From Himantopus leucocephalus (taxonomy: Eukaryota; Chordata; Aves; Charadriiformes; Recurvirostridae): a DNA stretch of 64,000 nt. Under the pieces are notes generated by a model. The model saw only the letters and a list, made by a program, of their open reading frames with translations, was not told where the DNA came from and searched no databases. Every line of letters starts with the position of its first letter. Position 1 is the first letter of the stretch. Shown here piece after piece: positions 39,301 to 51,660 of the stretch. The position numbers and the translations under genes are program-made. Where the stretch lies: assembly GCA_003993805.1 (NCBI GenBank), contig RSEF01000001.1, forward strand, positions 59,856,300 to 59,920,299, given 5' to 3'.

Positions 39301-42300
39301 GGAGCTACATTCAGACTATTCCTTTTGACATTAAAGGTTTCTGAGCAGAAACTTTCTGGAGGTTGAGCTATTACAGCTAAACTTATATCATCAAAATTTA
39401 AGACAGCTTTCCTTTGAGGCTTTTATACCATTTGTCAGTGGAGGCATTTCTGAGCATAATTCATACTGTCTACTTCTGGCATCTAACTCTGGGTGGCATT
39501 TGGGAAGCTTTCTAGACAAAAAAAAAATGAAGTTTGTTGTAGGTGATCATTCTGAGTGACTCTGTGCGGATGCATTTTTCTCCATATAATTTTCTATGAA
39601 GTTTGGGAAGGCAAACAGTCTAAAATAGCTGTAAAAATTCTTCATGTACTTCTGTATTTGCGATGATGGTGCTTCTGGGTGCTTCATCAACTGCTTTTCT
39701 CCCTCCCACAATGGTAAAATTAAGGATGTTTTTTTGTAGAGCTATTTTGAGCTCCTCAGCAGTTTGGAGAAGTTTTTTACAGACCAAGTATTAACCACTA
39801 CTTAAAATGCTGGCAGTATCTGCGTAGCCTGGCCACTGTTTTTTAGGTCCAGGCTCAAAAACTTTATGGACTGTTCTGGCAAAATCATTGCCAAATAATA
39901 TACTGGTTATGCTAAACTTGGCAGCTCCTTTTTTGGTATTGTATGCTACTGTGAATGCTAGTTTGGTGCTTCATGCAGACTATCAATGCTTCATGAATTT
40001 GTAATGTCTTGTTTTCTTTATTTTTAAAGATTTGCAGTAGCAAGCAAAACAATGACCTCATTACTGAAAGAAATGTGTTTTGCTTTTGTTTAGTTCTGTC
40101 CTTCCCACTTATGAATGCAATACTGGCACTGGAGGTGGCTCTAGACCCGCTCTTTCTGAGTAGGAGGAGGCATGGGTCCTAGGAGGTTTGTATCTCTGGA
40201 TACGTTTCTCTGGTTCACTAGCCTAGTATCTATGATCTTGCCAGTCAGCATTAACAAAATGTTGCTGGCTGACTTCGGTCCACAAGTTCACTGCCAGCTA
40301 CCATGTACAGTTGATGATGTTGAGTGACTGCAAACTGGGACATAGAGGTATCTCTGAAAAGATTTCCACAGGAAAAAAAATTAAAACGTATCATCCTAGA
40401 TGTGAAGTTTGAAGCCAGGGATGCCTTTTAGAGTGTTTCTTGTGCATCCTGCATAATTGCAAGCCTCATTGGGGTCATCTGGAAATTTAAGTTGATCTCA
40501 TTTGAGGCCTGTAGCTTCTTAATCTAAAAGGCAGAAGTCTTTATTTATCAGGTGGAACATCTCTGCAGTCTTCCTTTTTATTTTGCATTTGTGTCCTCTA
40601 AGAAACCTAGAGCGAGAACCTGTAGCCCACTGTGTTCATGAGGATATTTTGCATATAACTCTTTTCTACTTTCTTCTTCAAGGACCTTTCTCTAAGATAC
40701 TGAGGAAACACAAAGATGGATTCTTGGTCATGGAGAAGAGAGGCCTTCAGACTAGAGATTTTCATTTCATTTTCTTATATTTAGAAGTCCACATTCCTTT
40801 GTAATATTAACAATAAGCTGTAATTCACAGAAAATGTATCAGATTCCAAGTACTAGTGTTTTGCTGCAGGTATGGCTGTTGACATATGGTCATCCCACAA
40901 CACGAAGATAAATGCAGGCTTCTTAGCAGCTAGAGCACCTTGTTCATAGAGGCTGGTGATTGAAAAGTTAATCCAAGTGATATCACCCTTATAAGTAACC
41001 AGCTTTCTTTGAATAATTTTAATGATCTTTTATGGATTACTGATCACAGAAAACTAATCTTCAAAGGGACCTGTGTTAATATGAGTTTGCAAGAAAAATG
41101 ACTAACTGAAGGGAAGCTTTTTATTAAAGAGATACTGCCAGAAAGTATACTTATGGTTTGTTGGACTTACTCATGCAGCTGGATGAAGCAATATGCCAGA
41201 CTTGGGAAGTCCTCGGCAGAAGTACCTCCACGCAAAAATTTTTTAGAGTATTATTTAGACCAGAGACAGCATTAGAAGATGTCAACTGCAAGCATCCCAT
41301 CAAACCCTCTCTTGTCAAATGGGTGAAAAAATAATGCATGTAACATACTGTTCATTATTTACCTTTATCAAGGCATTTGGGAGGGATACGTCCAGCTGGA
41401 GATGGGCAGTCTAGCTGTATCATCTTTTAAAATCACAGGATTTCTTTTTCCTTGAAGATGCTTAAGAATGTTCTGGGAAATAAGGCCATCTAATTGGTCT
41501 GCCAGGCAATTCTACCTTCCCATAAGAGAATTCAGGTACTGACAGCATTACAGCAGTGAGTTTTATGTATTCATAGAAAGGGAAGAACCAAATCCTTGTT
41601 CTTGGAGAGAGCCATTGTGTCTGTATTTTGAAGCAAAGTAGTGTTCTCAGACTGGTATTTTCAGGGGAAAATATCTCTAAAACATATCCTTCCTTGAAGA
41701 CTACAGTTCGCATATGCCTCTCAATACAAAAGATCCCGAAACAAAAGAAAGGTCATAAGTGTCTTAAAATTGGTCATGCAGTTTCTGTGCACGCAAACTT
41801 CTTGGTTCATTCTCAATGTTTGTCTTGTTGATGTGGTCTGGCAGCATATCTCCCAGAAGGTTCTACTGTAAATCCTGAACTAGACCTACTTATATAAGAA
41901 ATAAAATGGAAATGCTCTCTCTCTGTAGTGTTTCCTTTGTCGGTCTGATACTGCTCTGAAATCTTCTGTGACTTTCATTTTTGATAGTGACACAAAACTC
42001 TCTAGTTTACTCTTTTTTATCAAGAGTCATATCACAAGATGGGAAAGTACAATAGCTGGGTTACTTTTAGAGAATTTTTTTTTTATTCTGCATCCTTGAG
42101 ACATCTGTGTAACATTAGTCAGGTTTGTTGTGTCCTATTTCAAATGATTAACTAAGCACTTTGATTTTTCTCTGATCAGTTTGAGTCTATGATTTGAAGA
42201 GCTGTTGCCTGAAGCACATGTGTAATTCTACTTACTTAGTATCTCACAAAAATATAGCTACTTAGAGTTCTCATCCCAAGAGCCTACACCAAATTATTAG

Positions 42301-45300
42301 AACTTCATCCTCTCCTCTTTCTTCCTCAGTCTTTACTCAGCCCAAAGGGAAATGTCATGGCATATAGTTTGCGTAACGGAACCCTTACTACAAGACAATC
42401 AGGAATACTTCTTAATGCTTAAATGCTACTTAATAAGGTCAGGAGAGAGTTTATGAGAATGAGACTCTATCTATAACATTGACTAAACTATTTAAGATGG
42501 TGCTGCATAGTAGTGGTGGTGCTTATTCTGCTAGAGTTCTGGAAAACTCGTTGCCTCTTTTGAATACTATGACTCTATCCAAAATATGCAGAGTAACACT
42601 GTGGGGCATAGGATGCTGTCCTGTAAGGCACTGCTTGGTAGGAAGCCCCTCTGGGTTAGATGACAATCTGTGTGGGCAGTCTCATAAGGAGCAGTTACCT
42701 CAGCAATATTATCCACAGAACTGTTGACTGCATGGTTTTTTGCAGTCTGTTTTCTTTTCGTGCCACTGCAGAATCTGCTGCTTAATGTGTGTGTATTAGC
42801 AGAGTCACTGAAGGTTGTTTAGGTTGGTCCTTTTTTGTTAAGATAGAAGGATAACATGTATAGGATCATGTGTGATATTCTTTGACTGAGAGGGTTCAAT
42901 CTCATTTTTGGAGTATATGTATTTCAAGAGTAGAATAAATCTAGATAATATGCTAACTGCTCTGTGGTTTGAATTTTTTATTACTGTTGTGACTATGAAA
43001 GTCTCTACTTTCTGTTCTTGCTTGCCTTAAGTGGAGAAACTAGAAATCAGAAAACGCAAGACAGTTGCTGAAACTGTGTCGGGTTTCCGTAGCACTATGA
43101 TGGCTGTTTCATGCCATATGCAAATATTCTAAGATACACATAGATATCTAGAAAAGCATAGGAGAAAAGAAGCTTTTCCCTCTTCTTATATTTTGCTACC
43201 TCTGATTTTTGATGGCTTAATGTGCAGACTTGGGGGAAAAAAATCTTTATGGGAGAGGATCACCAAAACAGAATTGTATAGGCAGATCCCTATTTATAAA
43301 GAAAAAGCATTCAGTGGTCTCTGAAAAATATACTTGATTGCATTTCATGAAACAGTTGTGAAAAGCTCACTTTTTCATTTGGTATCTGATGTTATGCAAT
43401 CAGTGCATTATAGATCTTTGGAAAAGGAGAGGAATGAAATGGGGGTTATTAAAAGAGCATTAGGTTCCAGTGAATATTCCCAAATGCCAAATGTCAGAAT
43501 TGAGATGAAACTAAGAGATGTTGCTTAGCAACTGTGGTAGTCTCTTACGGCCACAGATGAATACAGTGAGTGTTTACAGCAGCACTGCTGCTGTAAAGTG
43601 AGTCTGTCTGAAGAAGGATGTCTCAAGAAGCCAGTTTTCCTTATGAAATTCAATAGTGATTTCTTTCTCATTCTAGTGAACCTTCAAACTACCATTGTCA
43701 GGGATGGGAAACAACAACCTGGCAATAAAACTGCTTTTGCAAATTCATGTTTTGCTAGTGGTAAACAACATTTTCTATCAAATAATTTGGTATTATATTT
43801 GGTATTATAGTAGCAATAAGCTCTAGTATTTCTGTTCCTTGACTTGTCCTCAGAATTTGAGGCAGGATTATACTGGATTAGTTGTGCATCGGCCATAGTA
43901 ACAGGACTGGGAGAAAAAATATTTCATTATATCTGAGGATAAATTGCTTTCAGTATTTTTTTTTTCTTGTTGTGTCAGCCCTAATATCCTCTGTGACCCT
44001 TGCAATGCTCCCTGCTGTACATGTATTCAACTGTATTGTGCATTCTTAAGAATTCTGCAAATCCTACTGGCAGCGGATGAATTTCTCCTTTCCTTCACTT
44101 AAAGATTTCCCAGTGCCAAAGATATTTTGAAATCTTAACTTCTTACTTATGCAACTTGTGAACTGTTTTGAACATTCTTCTAAAATGAAATTTTGCAGGT
44201 CGAAGATGAGTAAACGGGATGTGAAGGTTGAAACCTATGTACAAAAGCACAGCCTAAATTTGTGGAAATTTTAACAGTACTCATTTTAATCAACAAGTTT
44301 TGTAGGTGTGAGGATCTGAATTGAAAATGCACTGCATTCTGTTGCACTTCAAGTTTATCCTGACGTTTTCACTTGATTTCTTTGAATTAAATAAAAAAAA
44401 ACACCCAAAAAAGTGCTGTGTTTTTGACAGGCACTTTAAAGTCTGTCAGTTGCTCAGTGTCCCCTAGTTTGGTCTTCTGAAAATAACCTTCCCTTTCTAG
44501 AATGGTGTCTTTAGGCCTTGCAGTGTACCTTGCCCTTAAAACAAAGATGTTCATAGTAGTGTTTATTTGGCATCCTGTTTGTCTGTTATGTAGGGTATTC
44601 CTAAATAAAAACAAATTCTGAAGCATACCCTCTCTTTTCATTACTTCTGCTTCACCCTTAAATATTAAAACCATTGTCTTTAGATAAAGCATGTCATGCA
44701 ACTTAAAAGAATTTTGTAAGATGCTGTTAAACTTAGTATTCCTTGCAGTGTCTTAAAAATATAGAGAAATATACTTGATCAGCAGCATTTACTGAATGAA
44801 TGGTTTGTCACAACAGTAAACAGTCAAAAAAATGAATTCAAGAAGAAGATGCAAAATGAAGCTCTAATCATACTGGTTGACCTAAGAAATAGAAGTCGGG
44901 TACTTGGAATTCATATCTCAGGTCTAACAGAAGTCTGTGTCTTACATTGTGTAAATTAGAAGTTACATTTCAGAAGCAGAGTCTTACTTCAATTGTATCA
45001 ATTTTTTGCATATCTGACCAGAGATGCTAAACAAGCTGAATTTGTTTTCCCGGGAGGCAGGTGGCTGAAGAGAAGTTCACTTCAGCTTATTCCTGTCTGA
45101 TCTTTTACTGTTTGCATGTATTTTTCAGCTTCCATATACAAGAATTATATTTAAAACCCTGTGCAAATAAAACTAGATCCTTAAGTTCACAACCTAATTA
45201 CCATCTTTTAGACTTTTCTTATTGTAAACCAGCTGATCACACTTTCTCCAAGCATATATAAATACAAAATATATAAAACATTTTATATATGTTTGTGTAT

Positions 45301-45551
45301 GGATATAACATATTTAGAGGAATACTTTTGTGGGTTTTTTAATGGCTTAGCTTATTGGGAGAAGATTGTTTAGCTTGAAAGGTACCTCCTCAACTCTGCA
45401 ATTACTGCTGTCTTGCTGAAGGTGTAACACTCCTTCAGAAGACTGGTGGACTAGTCATCTGTCCACCTTTAAAGGTCCTGTTTTAGAGGGTTTTTTCAAT
45501 ATTTGGCAGCTAATGCTGATCTTCTGGTCATAAAATCAGTCTTACAGCTAA

Positions 45552-45735
45552 GTTCATAGAATAGCCCACATTGGAAGGGACTTCAGAAGATCATCTGGTT
45601 CAGCCTTCCTTGGGAAAGGGAGCTTAGATGAGATTATCTAGCACCCTGTCCAATTGCATCTTGAAAACCTCCAGCAATGGGGATTTTACCATATCACTGG
45701 GGAGGTTCTTCCAGTGAATCATTGTTCACACCTTA
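45552..45735 (-). mobile_element. CR1 LINE 3' end fragment, antisense
   Basis: It starts with TTCATAGAATAG, the reverse of the CR1 terminal ATTCTATGA motif. It continues with the CR1 tail words 'ttggaagggacttcagaagatcatctggttca', 'ccctgtccaa', 'aaacctccagcaatgggg' and 'ttccagtgaatc', broken up here from the run of sequence. It is moderately diverged and short, as most avian CR1 copies are through 5' truncation. An AT dinucleotide run lies directly after it at about 45741-45754. Confidence 0.9.
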
Positions 45736-45740
45736 AAAAA

Positions 45741-45754
45741 AATATATATATATT
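45741..45754. repeat. AT dinucleotide run
   Basis: Short (AT)n directly next to the CR1 fragment. Confidence 0.75.
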
Positions 45755-48700
45755 GTACTGAGACAAAAGTTATTCCTCTTCATGATTCTTTACCCACCAA
45801 CTGATTTCAGCCAAACTTTAAAGGTATAGAAACGTTGAACTTGGTTCCTACAAGCTTTATGAGAATTGCTAATTGGATAGAAGTAGAAGGAATCTCAAGT
45901 TAGTGTTCCTACTGAGGTAGAGGCAGGGCTCTTGCACAGTAGCTTCTGTTTAGTAGCAGTCAGGTCATAATTGGCACACGTATAACTTTGGACAAGCCAG
46001 AGGAGATGCCTTCTTTTCTCTCCTGGGAGAATTCCAAAGCTTGTATTGACAAGAATAAGTTAAGCAGAACTGGAACAATCTCCTATTTGCATAGTTTTGT
46101 TTGTTATTTTTTAATGTGAAAATATGTAAAAAAGACTTCCTGATTTTGTGTGTATTTTTTTCTGCGTGCTTACTGTTTTTTCTTACTCATGACCACTTTT
46201 TTTAACGTAGGCTGCAATGGTATCAACAGAAATAAAGCTTTTTCATTTTATTCAAGATCAACATTTGATATCTGGGTTGAAGATGGGTGTGATTGCAGGT
46301 AACTGGCAAAAGGAGAGAATCATCTAATCCAAACTAGTTTTGCCAGTGGGTGTGTTTGGAATGCTGTGCTCCAAACTTCTCTAGTTTTATGTGTTATTGT
46401 TTGAAGTGTGTGTCCTCAAATGGTCATATCGATCATTGGATACTCGTTCTCCTGAGAGAGCAAAGCTGCATCAGATTTGAATTACTGTATTTATAGGTGA
46501 CTTTTGGCAACTTAGTACAGCTACGTTATAGCTTGCTTATGTTAGCTTCTTTGTTTTGTGGATTTGCAGATTATGTTGCAAGTTACAAACTCTGGAAGTG
46601 ATTTTAATCCTTAGATACTAAAGTCTGATAAGCTACACGAGAAGGTACATTTATTATTTGTATTTACTGTGAAGTCATACTGTGCTATGTAATAAAAACC
46701 CACAAGTGATTACTTGTAAGCTGTCTTTAATACTTAGTGAAGAGGTTTAGATAAGCAAAAACTCCCAATTGTTTGGTATATGCCAAGCAGAACTAGTGGT
46801 GGTGGTGTGTGTGTGTGGGGGGGGGTATTCTGTTCATTTTTTTTTTCCTAATATGGTTTCTGGAGTGTTTTTTAAATTTTATTTTCAGGAAAGAATAGCA
46901 CCAGGGAAATCAATTTTCTGTCCTTGTTGCAAAAATGATTGGGGGGGGGAACGTTTTAATGCTGTCAACCTCTGCTAAAGATTAGAAATTTTCCTTTGAG
47001 TTTTGGGATAATCTGTGACCCCTTAAGGGGTTACTTCTCCCTGTTGGTCCTTGTCAAAAATGACTATTCTCTTTGATTATCAAATGCAGACACATGAATT
47101 TTGCAAATCATGTTTTATGTAAGATGTAATTAGTTTTAGGCTAAGCTATTTCAAGCTTCAATAGTTATATTCCCTTAAGGATACTCTGGCACACTAGACA
47201 TGGATTTTTCTCAGCAGTCTGACCTTTTTAGTTGATGCAATACTCAACTTTGTGATGATGACACTTCGTGTTTGTTTGGGATAACTGAATATTAAGTAGA
47301 GCCATCCAAACCAGCTGTGCGTTATAAATATACTCTTCCTTAATTCATTTTCCTGTCATGTTTAAAATAGATACCAAGTCACTAAACTAATGGATAATCC
47401 AAATAGATGAGAGAGTAGAGAATTTCCACAGAAAATTTCTGCAGCTCAAATGCATGTAACTCTGGCTTCATGTGACCAGGAAAACTTGAGAATGTTACGG
47501 AATAAAGTTTGTTATCCAATTTAAAGCACCAAAGTGATGTTTACTAATAATATACTTCATTACCATCAGGTCAGTTGGCAAAAAGCTTAGTATGTGTATA
47601 TATTTATATGAGCCACCACAAATAATTTTTTTCTTTTTTTAAATGGAGACTAAAATGTTTACTGCAGGATGTTCACTGAAATGTTTTTAAAGGGATGGGA
47701 TAGTATGGATTTCCATGTTTTCTGTACTATACTTATGGTATAAAATTCATAATACTGAGTATAATCAACACTTGTTATCTGTAATTGAGTACATAAGTCT
47801 GGAAATATTTAAATAAAATTTCACATTAGGAGCTTGGTATTGTCCATAGAGCAGAGTCAAATTTTGTCTCCCTTTCTTCTTAATACTCTGTCCAAAAGCA
47901 GTGTGTGTTTCAGGGTCCGTCTGCCACTGTATGATCTAGTACAGTCCAAAACCAGGAATTAAATTAGATCTTTAATCTGCTTCTTTACAGTACTTTATTT
48001 TTGGAGCTTCCAAGAAATAACTATATATTATTATATATGTAATTAATATTATTGCACCTGTTGCTTTTATGTCAGAGGAGTAGTTATGAGCATTTAAAAA
48101 TACTTAAGATAACCTACACTTGGAGATATCAAATATATTTCATTGTGGGAACAGCCTCCTTGCCCTGTCCCTAAAAAGCCTGAATAACCAGATGAAGCTG
48201 ACTTTATGGGACACCTGTAGTGCTCCATCAACCTCTGCCTGGTTGGACGAAGGAAGGTCTACCTGTCCATTACAGTTCAAGGAGCTGAGTTTAGCAAAGT
48301 ACTGATCCTATTAAATATATACCTGGAAGTTAAGCTCCGTGATCTAACTCAGTGCTGTAGTTGTACAGGTAATGTAAGTTGGTACTGAAAGGCTGGTACG
48401 CAACGCACTAGTCTTGAAGCTGTTCTCTGTTCCTCCTTCTGCCCCCTGTCTTGGGCTGGCTTAAGTGTTAAAAGCAGTTGCATGGTTAAGAGCATCAGAC
48501 AACTGATGCTTTTTTTTTTTACTTGCTGGGTTGTTCTGTATTTGCTGGGTTAAACTAAAAGGTTAGCTTCAACGTGGCTGAGGTCCCTGATCAGAATTCA
48601 CATGCAACCTCACCAGTGCTTGCATCATATTCTCGCTTTATTTCATCCTTCATATGCAAACGTGACTGCATACTGTGTAATGTAATCTCAACACACTTTA

Positions 48701-50819
48701 TGTGGAGTGGATGCAATTTTGTTATTAATACACATTCAAAAACATTGATCAGAGGAATAAACTTTTAATTTTTTTAAAGAAACGAGTACAAAAAGATTTT
48801 CCCATCAACTGAGTGATTACTTTCAGGACGTTCCTCTGGTCCTCCTTTGCTTTTGTTGACATGAGTGTATTAGCATTAGGTGTAAGTCGGCATCTCAGAA
48901 ATCAACAGGGCTTATCATGCTTTGCTGCTTGTTTAAGGTGCTGCTGATGCAGATCAATACCACTGTGCCACTTACAAGTCGTGTGACATTATTTCAAAAT
49001 TTATACCTATTTGCATTGAATTTTAAAAGTGTGGCACGAAGATACTAATGAGAAAAGGGAATCTTTTATACAGTAACAGTTAAATCTGATATGTTGCATT
49101 TGGTCTTAACTCGGGCAAGTAAGTGCAGCAAGATCATAAGTCTACCGACTATGCAGCAAGTAGAATGAGAAAAGGGGAGTAGGCCCAAGGTTCTAGAAAG
49201 GAAGAATACAAGAAGAATCAATACTTTTTCAGGTTACTTTTTGTCATCAAAACCCCTTTCAAAGCTAGTTCTGTTGTTCTTAACATTCATTTCTATGACT
49301 GGAAGTATGTAAAGAAACCATCTTGTGTTTTCCACTTTCTGCTCCTGTTCCTTGGTCAGTTTAGCAAAAAACCAATTTAAGTCTGGCAGTCTGTGTTTGC
49401 AGAGCTTGTTCTAAGCATGCTTAAGTTGAAGAATCATCTATGCTATGGTTGCTTACGTGTTTGATGATGAAACGTTTAAAGTGCAGTTTGGGTAATACCT
49501 CGGGTAATTTTTCTTACACGTTTGAGATACGTGACAAATCTTTGCCTAGCTGCAAATACAGAAAAATAATTGTCTGCTCGTTGACCCAAGAGAATTTAAT
49601 CTGCCGCTGTACACTTTTACTAGGGTAAATAAATCTTATTCTATTGTATGCTCGGTATAATAAGAAACTGACTGCCATAGAAATGTATTAGAGAGTGACT
49701 GCTTATCATTGTAAAAATGTGAATTACCTGCATTATCTAGGGTTCTTAGCATATTAATACAGTGGGCAACCACCACTGAAAACACACTTTTTGATTTTTC
49801 TCTTGTATCTAGTAATGAATAGAGTGTTAGGTTGATAAGTTTGTTTTTCAGTTCCCATCCTTCCCCAACATTAGTTTCTTTTGGAAAGCATTTAGCCTCT
49901 GATTAATGAGTAACTGTCTTGTGGGCAGGGGGGCACAGTTGCTACTAAAATTTATTTAGCTAACTAACTTCTATGGAGTAAGCTACCATTCTTTAAAAAA
50001 GGATGCGTGTGACAAGTCTAACAGTAGGTATGGACAATAAAGTTTTCGTAAATTGTAGCTTTTACAAGACACTCTTTGTGGTTTTTGGTTTGGTAGGGTT
50101 TGGTTTCTTTTTCTTCTGATGTTGTTTGAAGATTTCTTATGTGCAGTCTTTTGTCTTCCTTCACTTTAACCTTCGTATTGGGATTTCTGGTTAATTTTTG
50201 TGATTCCGTTTTGTAGAGTCATTCAAAAGCTATCCACCATTGTCAGTGGTCACTCTGACCATCTGCATCGGCCATCTTTCTGCCTTTTCTCCTTATTTAA
50301 TTATGACAGCCTTCTAGAAAACATATTTTTACATACCAGAAATGGTTATGTATCGCTGACGTATCAGATAGTGCTTTTCAGGCTGCCAAAGACCTGGATT
50401 AGGCAGCTGTACATGTCCTGTGTGCATTGGGTGCTATTCTCATCCATCTCATTATGTTGGCTTCCACCTACCTTTAACCAGTTCCATGAAACAGAAACCT
50501 GGGGGCACACATGGTGGATAGAGAAGAGCAGAAACATCTTTAGTTGCTTCTGCTGCAGTCAGAAGAGTTTATGCCATCAATTCAGTAGTACTCAAAATCA
50601 AACTTGTGTAGATGATACACGTTTTGCAGGTTGCAAATGGTAAAATGCTGTACATGTAGATAATTGCTGAAGGTATTCATAATAGAACATGTATTTACAT
50701 AATCACTTTTAAATTGTGTGGTTTACTTACCCCATTTTGTATTTAATTTTTATTCTCAAGACGCCTTATCTGTTTATGGAGTTTCTTTTCTTGGTTCAGC
50801 CTGCTCACCTTTCCAGATC
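45755..50819 (+). other. ATF7IP: ATF7IP intron 1, fourth part
   Basis: AT-rich intron sequence with a TG run and a G run at 46799-46826. A 147-codon frame at 50200-50643 has no recognisable domain and is probably chance. I recognise no named repeat or RNA gene. Confidence 0.6.
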
Positions 50820-51174
50820 CCACACTGGCTTTCGTTCGAGTGCGCGAATTGTACGGGTGTGTCTCTGGTGAGGTGTGACTTACCAAGGGGTGACTCAGGA
50901 GCCAAAAAGGAAGTTTTTAACTTCAGGTGTCAGAGTCCATGTTTAATAAGGATTCAATGACATGTGTTGCGGATGACTCAATTGTCATGTCACCGAAGTG
51001 ACGTGGGGTATTAAACAGTCGAGAGTAAGAAAGATGTTTTCTGTTCCTCCTTGCTTAGGAATGAAGGCGGGAAAGAAGCTTATGTTTTGATTTGAACAGA
51101 GAATTACTTCAGAAATTACTTTTTTTTTTTCTATTTTAAAAAACGCCACCAAAACACGCAGAACCCTGGGGGAG

Positions 51175-51660
51175 CCAAGTGTGCCACACCGCCACGTAAC
51201 GCCTCTGCTTTTGGCACAAAACTGTGAAGATCGGGTCTCCCTTCGTTCCTCGTGTTTGCAGCGGGGCTGTTCCTCTGCGCCTCCTGGGCAGCGCCCGCGT
51301 CGCGCGTACACGTCTCGGGCGGAGGAGGCCCTGCCCGGCGTGTTCTCATACGTGCGCCACGTCACCATCGGGGAGGCGCTCCGTCGCGCCCCGGCTGGGT
51401 GACGCACCAGGGCGCCCGTTCTATTTTTAGCCGGTTGCCGGGCAGATTTGCACGGGCCTGCGCCTGCTGGGGTGGCTCCGCCTCGCCGTTGCGGAGCGGT
51501 TTATGCAAAGCAGCTCTCCCGCAGCCAATCCCGAGCGGGTATGCAAATTTTCCGCCGTCGCCGGCCATCAGGCAGGGGAAGTTTGGCTCTGCCGGGCCGG
51601 GAGGTGGGGAGGGGGCGAGGTGGGTGCGGGCCCCCCCCCAGGCCCCTCTCCCACACCCAC
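51175..51660 (+). promoter_or_regulatory. Intronic CpG island 2, candidate alternative promoter
   Basis: A dense CpG patch inside intron 1, about 8.5 kb upstream of the first coding exon. It contains ACGTCA-type CRE half sites (near 51358 and 51402) and a perfect MEF2-type CTATTTTTAG at 51421-51430. There are three octamer-like sites in 103 bases: ATTTGCAC 51446-51453, ATGCAAAG 51503-51510 and an exact ATGCAAAT at 51541-51548. A CCAAT box lies at 51525-51529. A plausible donor GAG|GTGGGT lies near 51618. The direction of transcription is not settled. It may start a second ATF7IP transcript or a non-coding RNA; a CpG-rich enhancer is also possible. Confidence 0.5.

Larger units (their letters stand above)
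27781..45551 (+). other. ATF7IP: ATF7IP intron 1, long central part
   Basis: About 17.8 kb with no gene, CpG island or named repeat that I could recognise. It is strongly CpG-poor. Between roughly 28.4 and 44.2 kb it has fewer homopolymer runs than its flanks and a texture rich in CTT, AAG, CTG and CAG words, with many short broken frames (up to 137 codons at 34173-34586). Local features are gapped poly-G runs at 27871-27893 and 36301-36326, a TG run near 34950-34968, and a CA/TG-rich stretch at 33110-33151. Two small direct repeats lie at 30667-30712 and 31741-31762. Confidence 0.5.

Noticed and set aside
17985..49016. Further exact octamers (near 17985, 20010, 22350, 22780, 30908, 31759, 43117, 46083, 49009)
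   Set aside because: In AT-rich intron an 8-mer of this kind is expected several times by chance; no promoter-like setting around them.
50200..50643. 147-codon open frame upstream of CpG island 2
   Set aside because: No similarity to a known family by eye, Ser/Phe/Cys-rich as expected for chance frames in T-rich DNA, no good Kozak context or splice setting.
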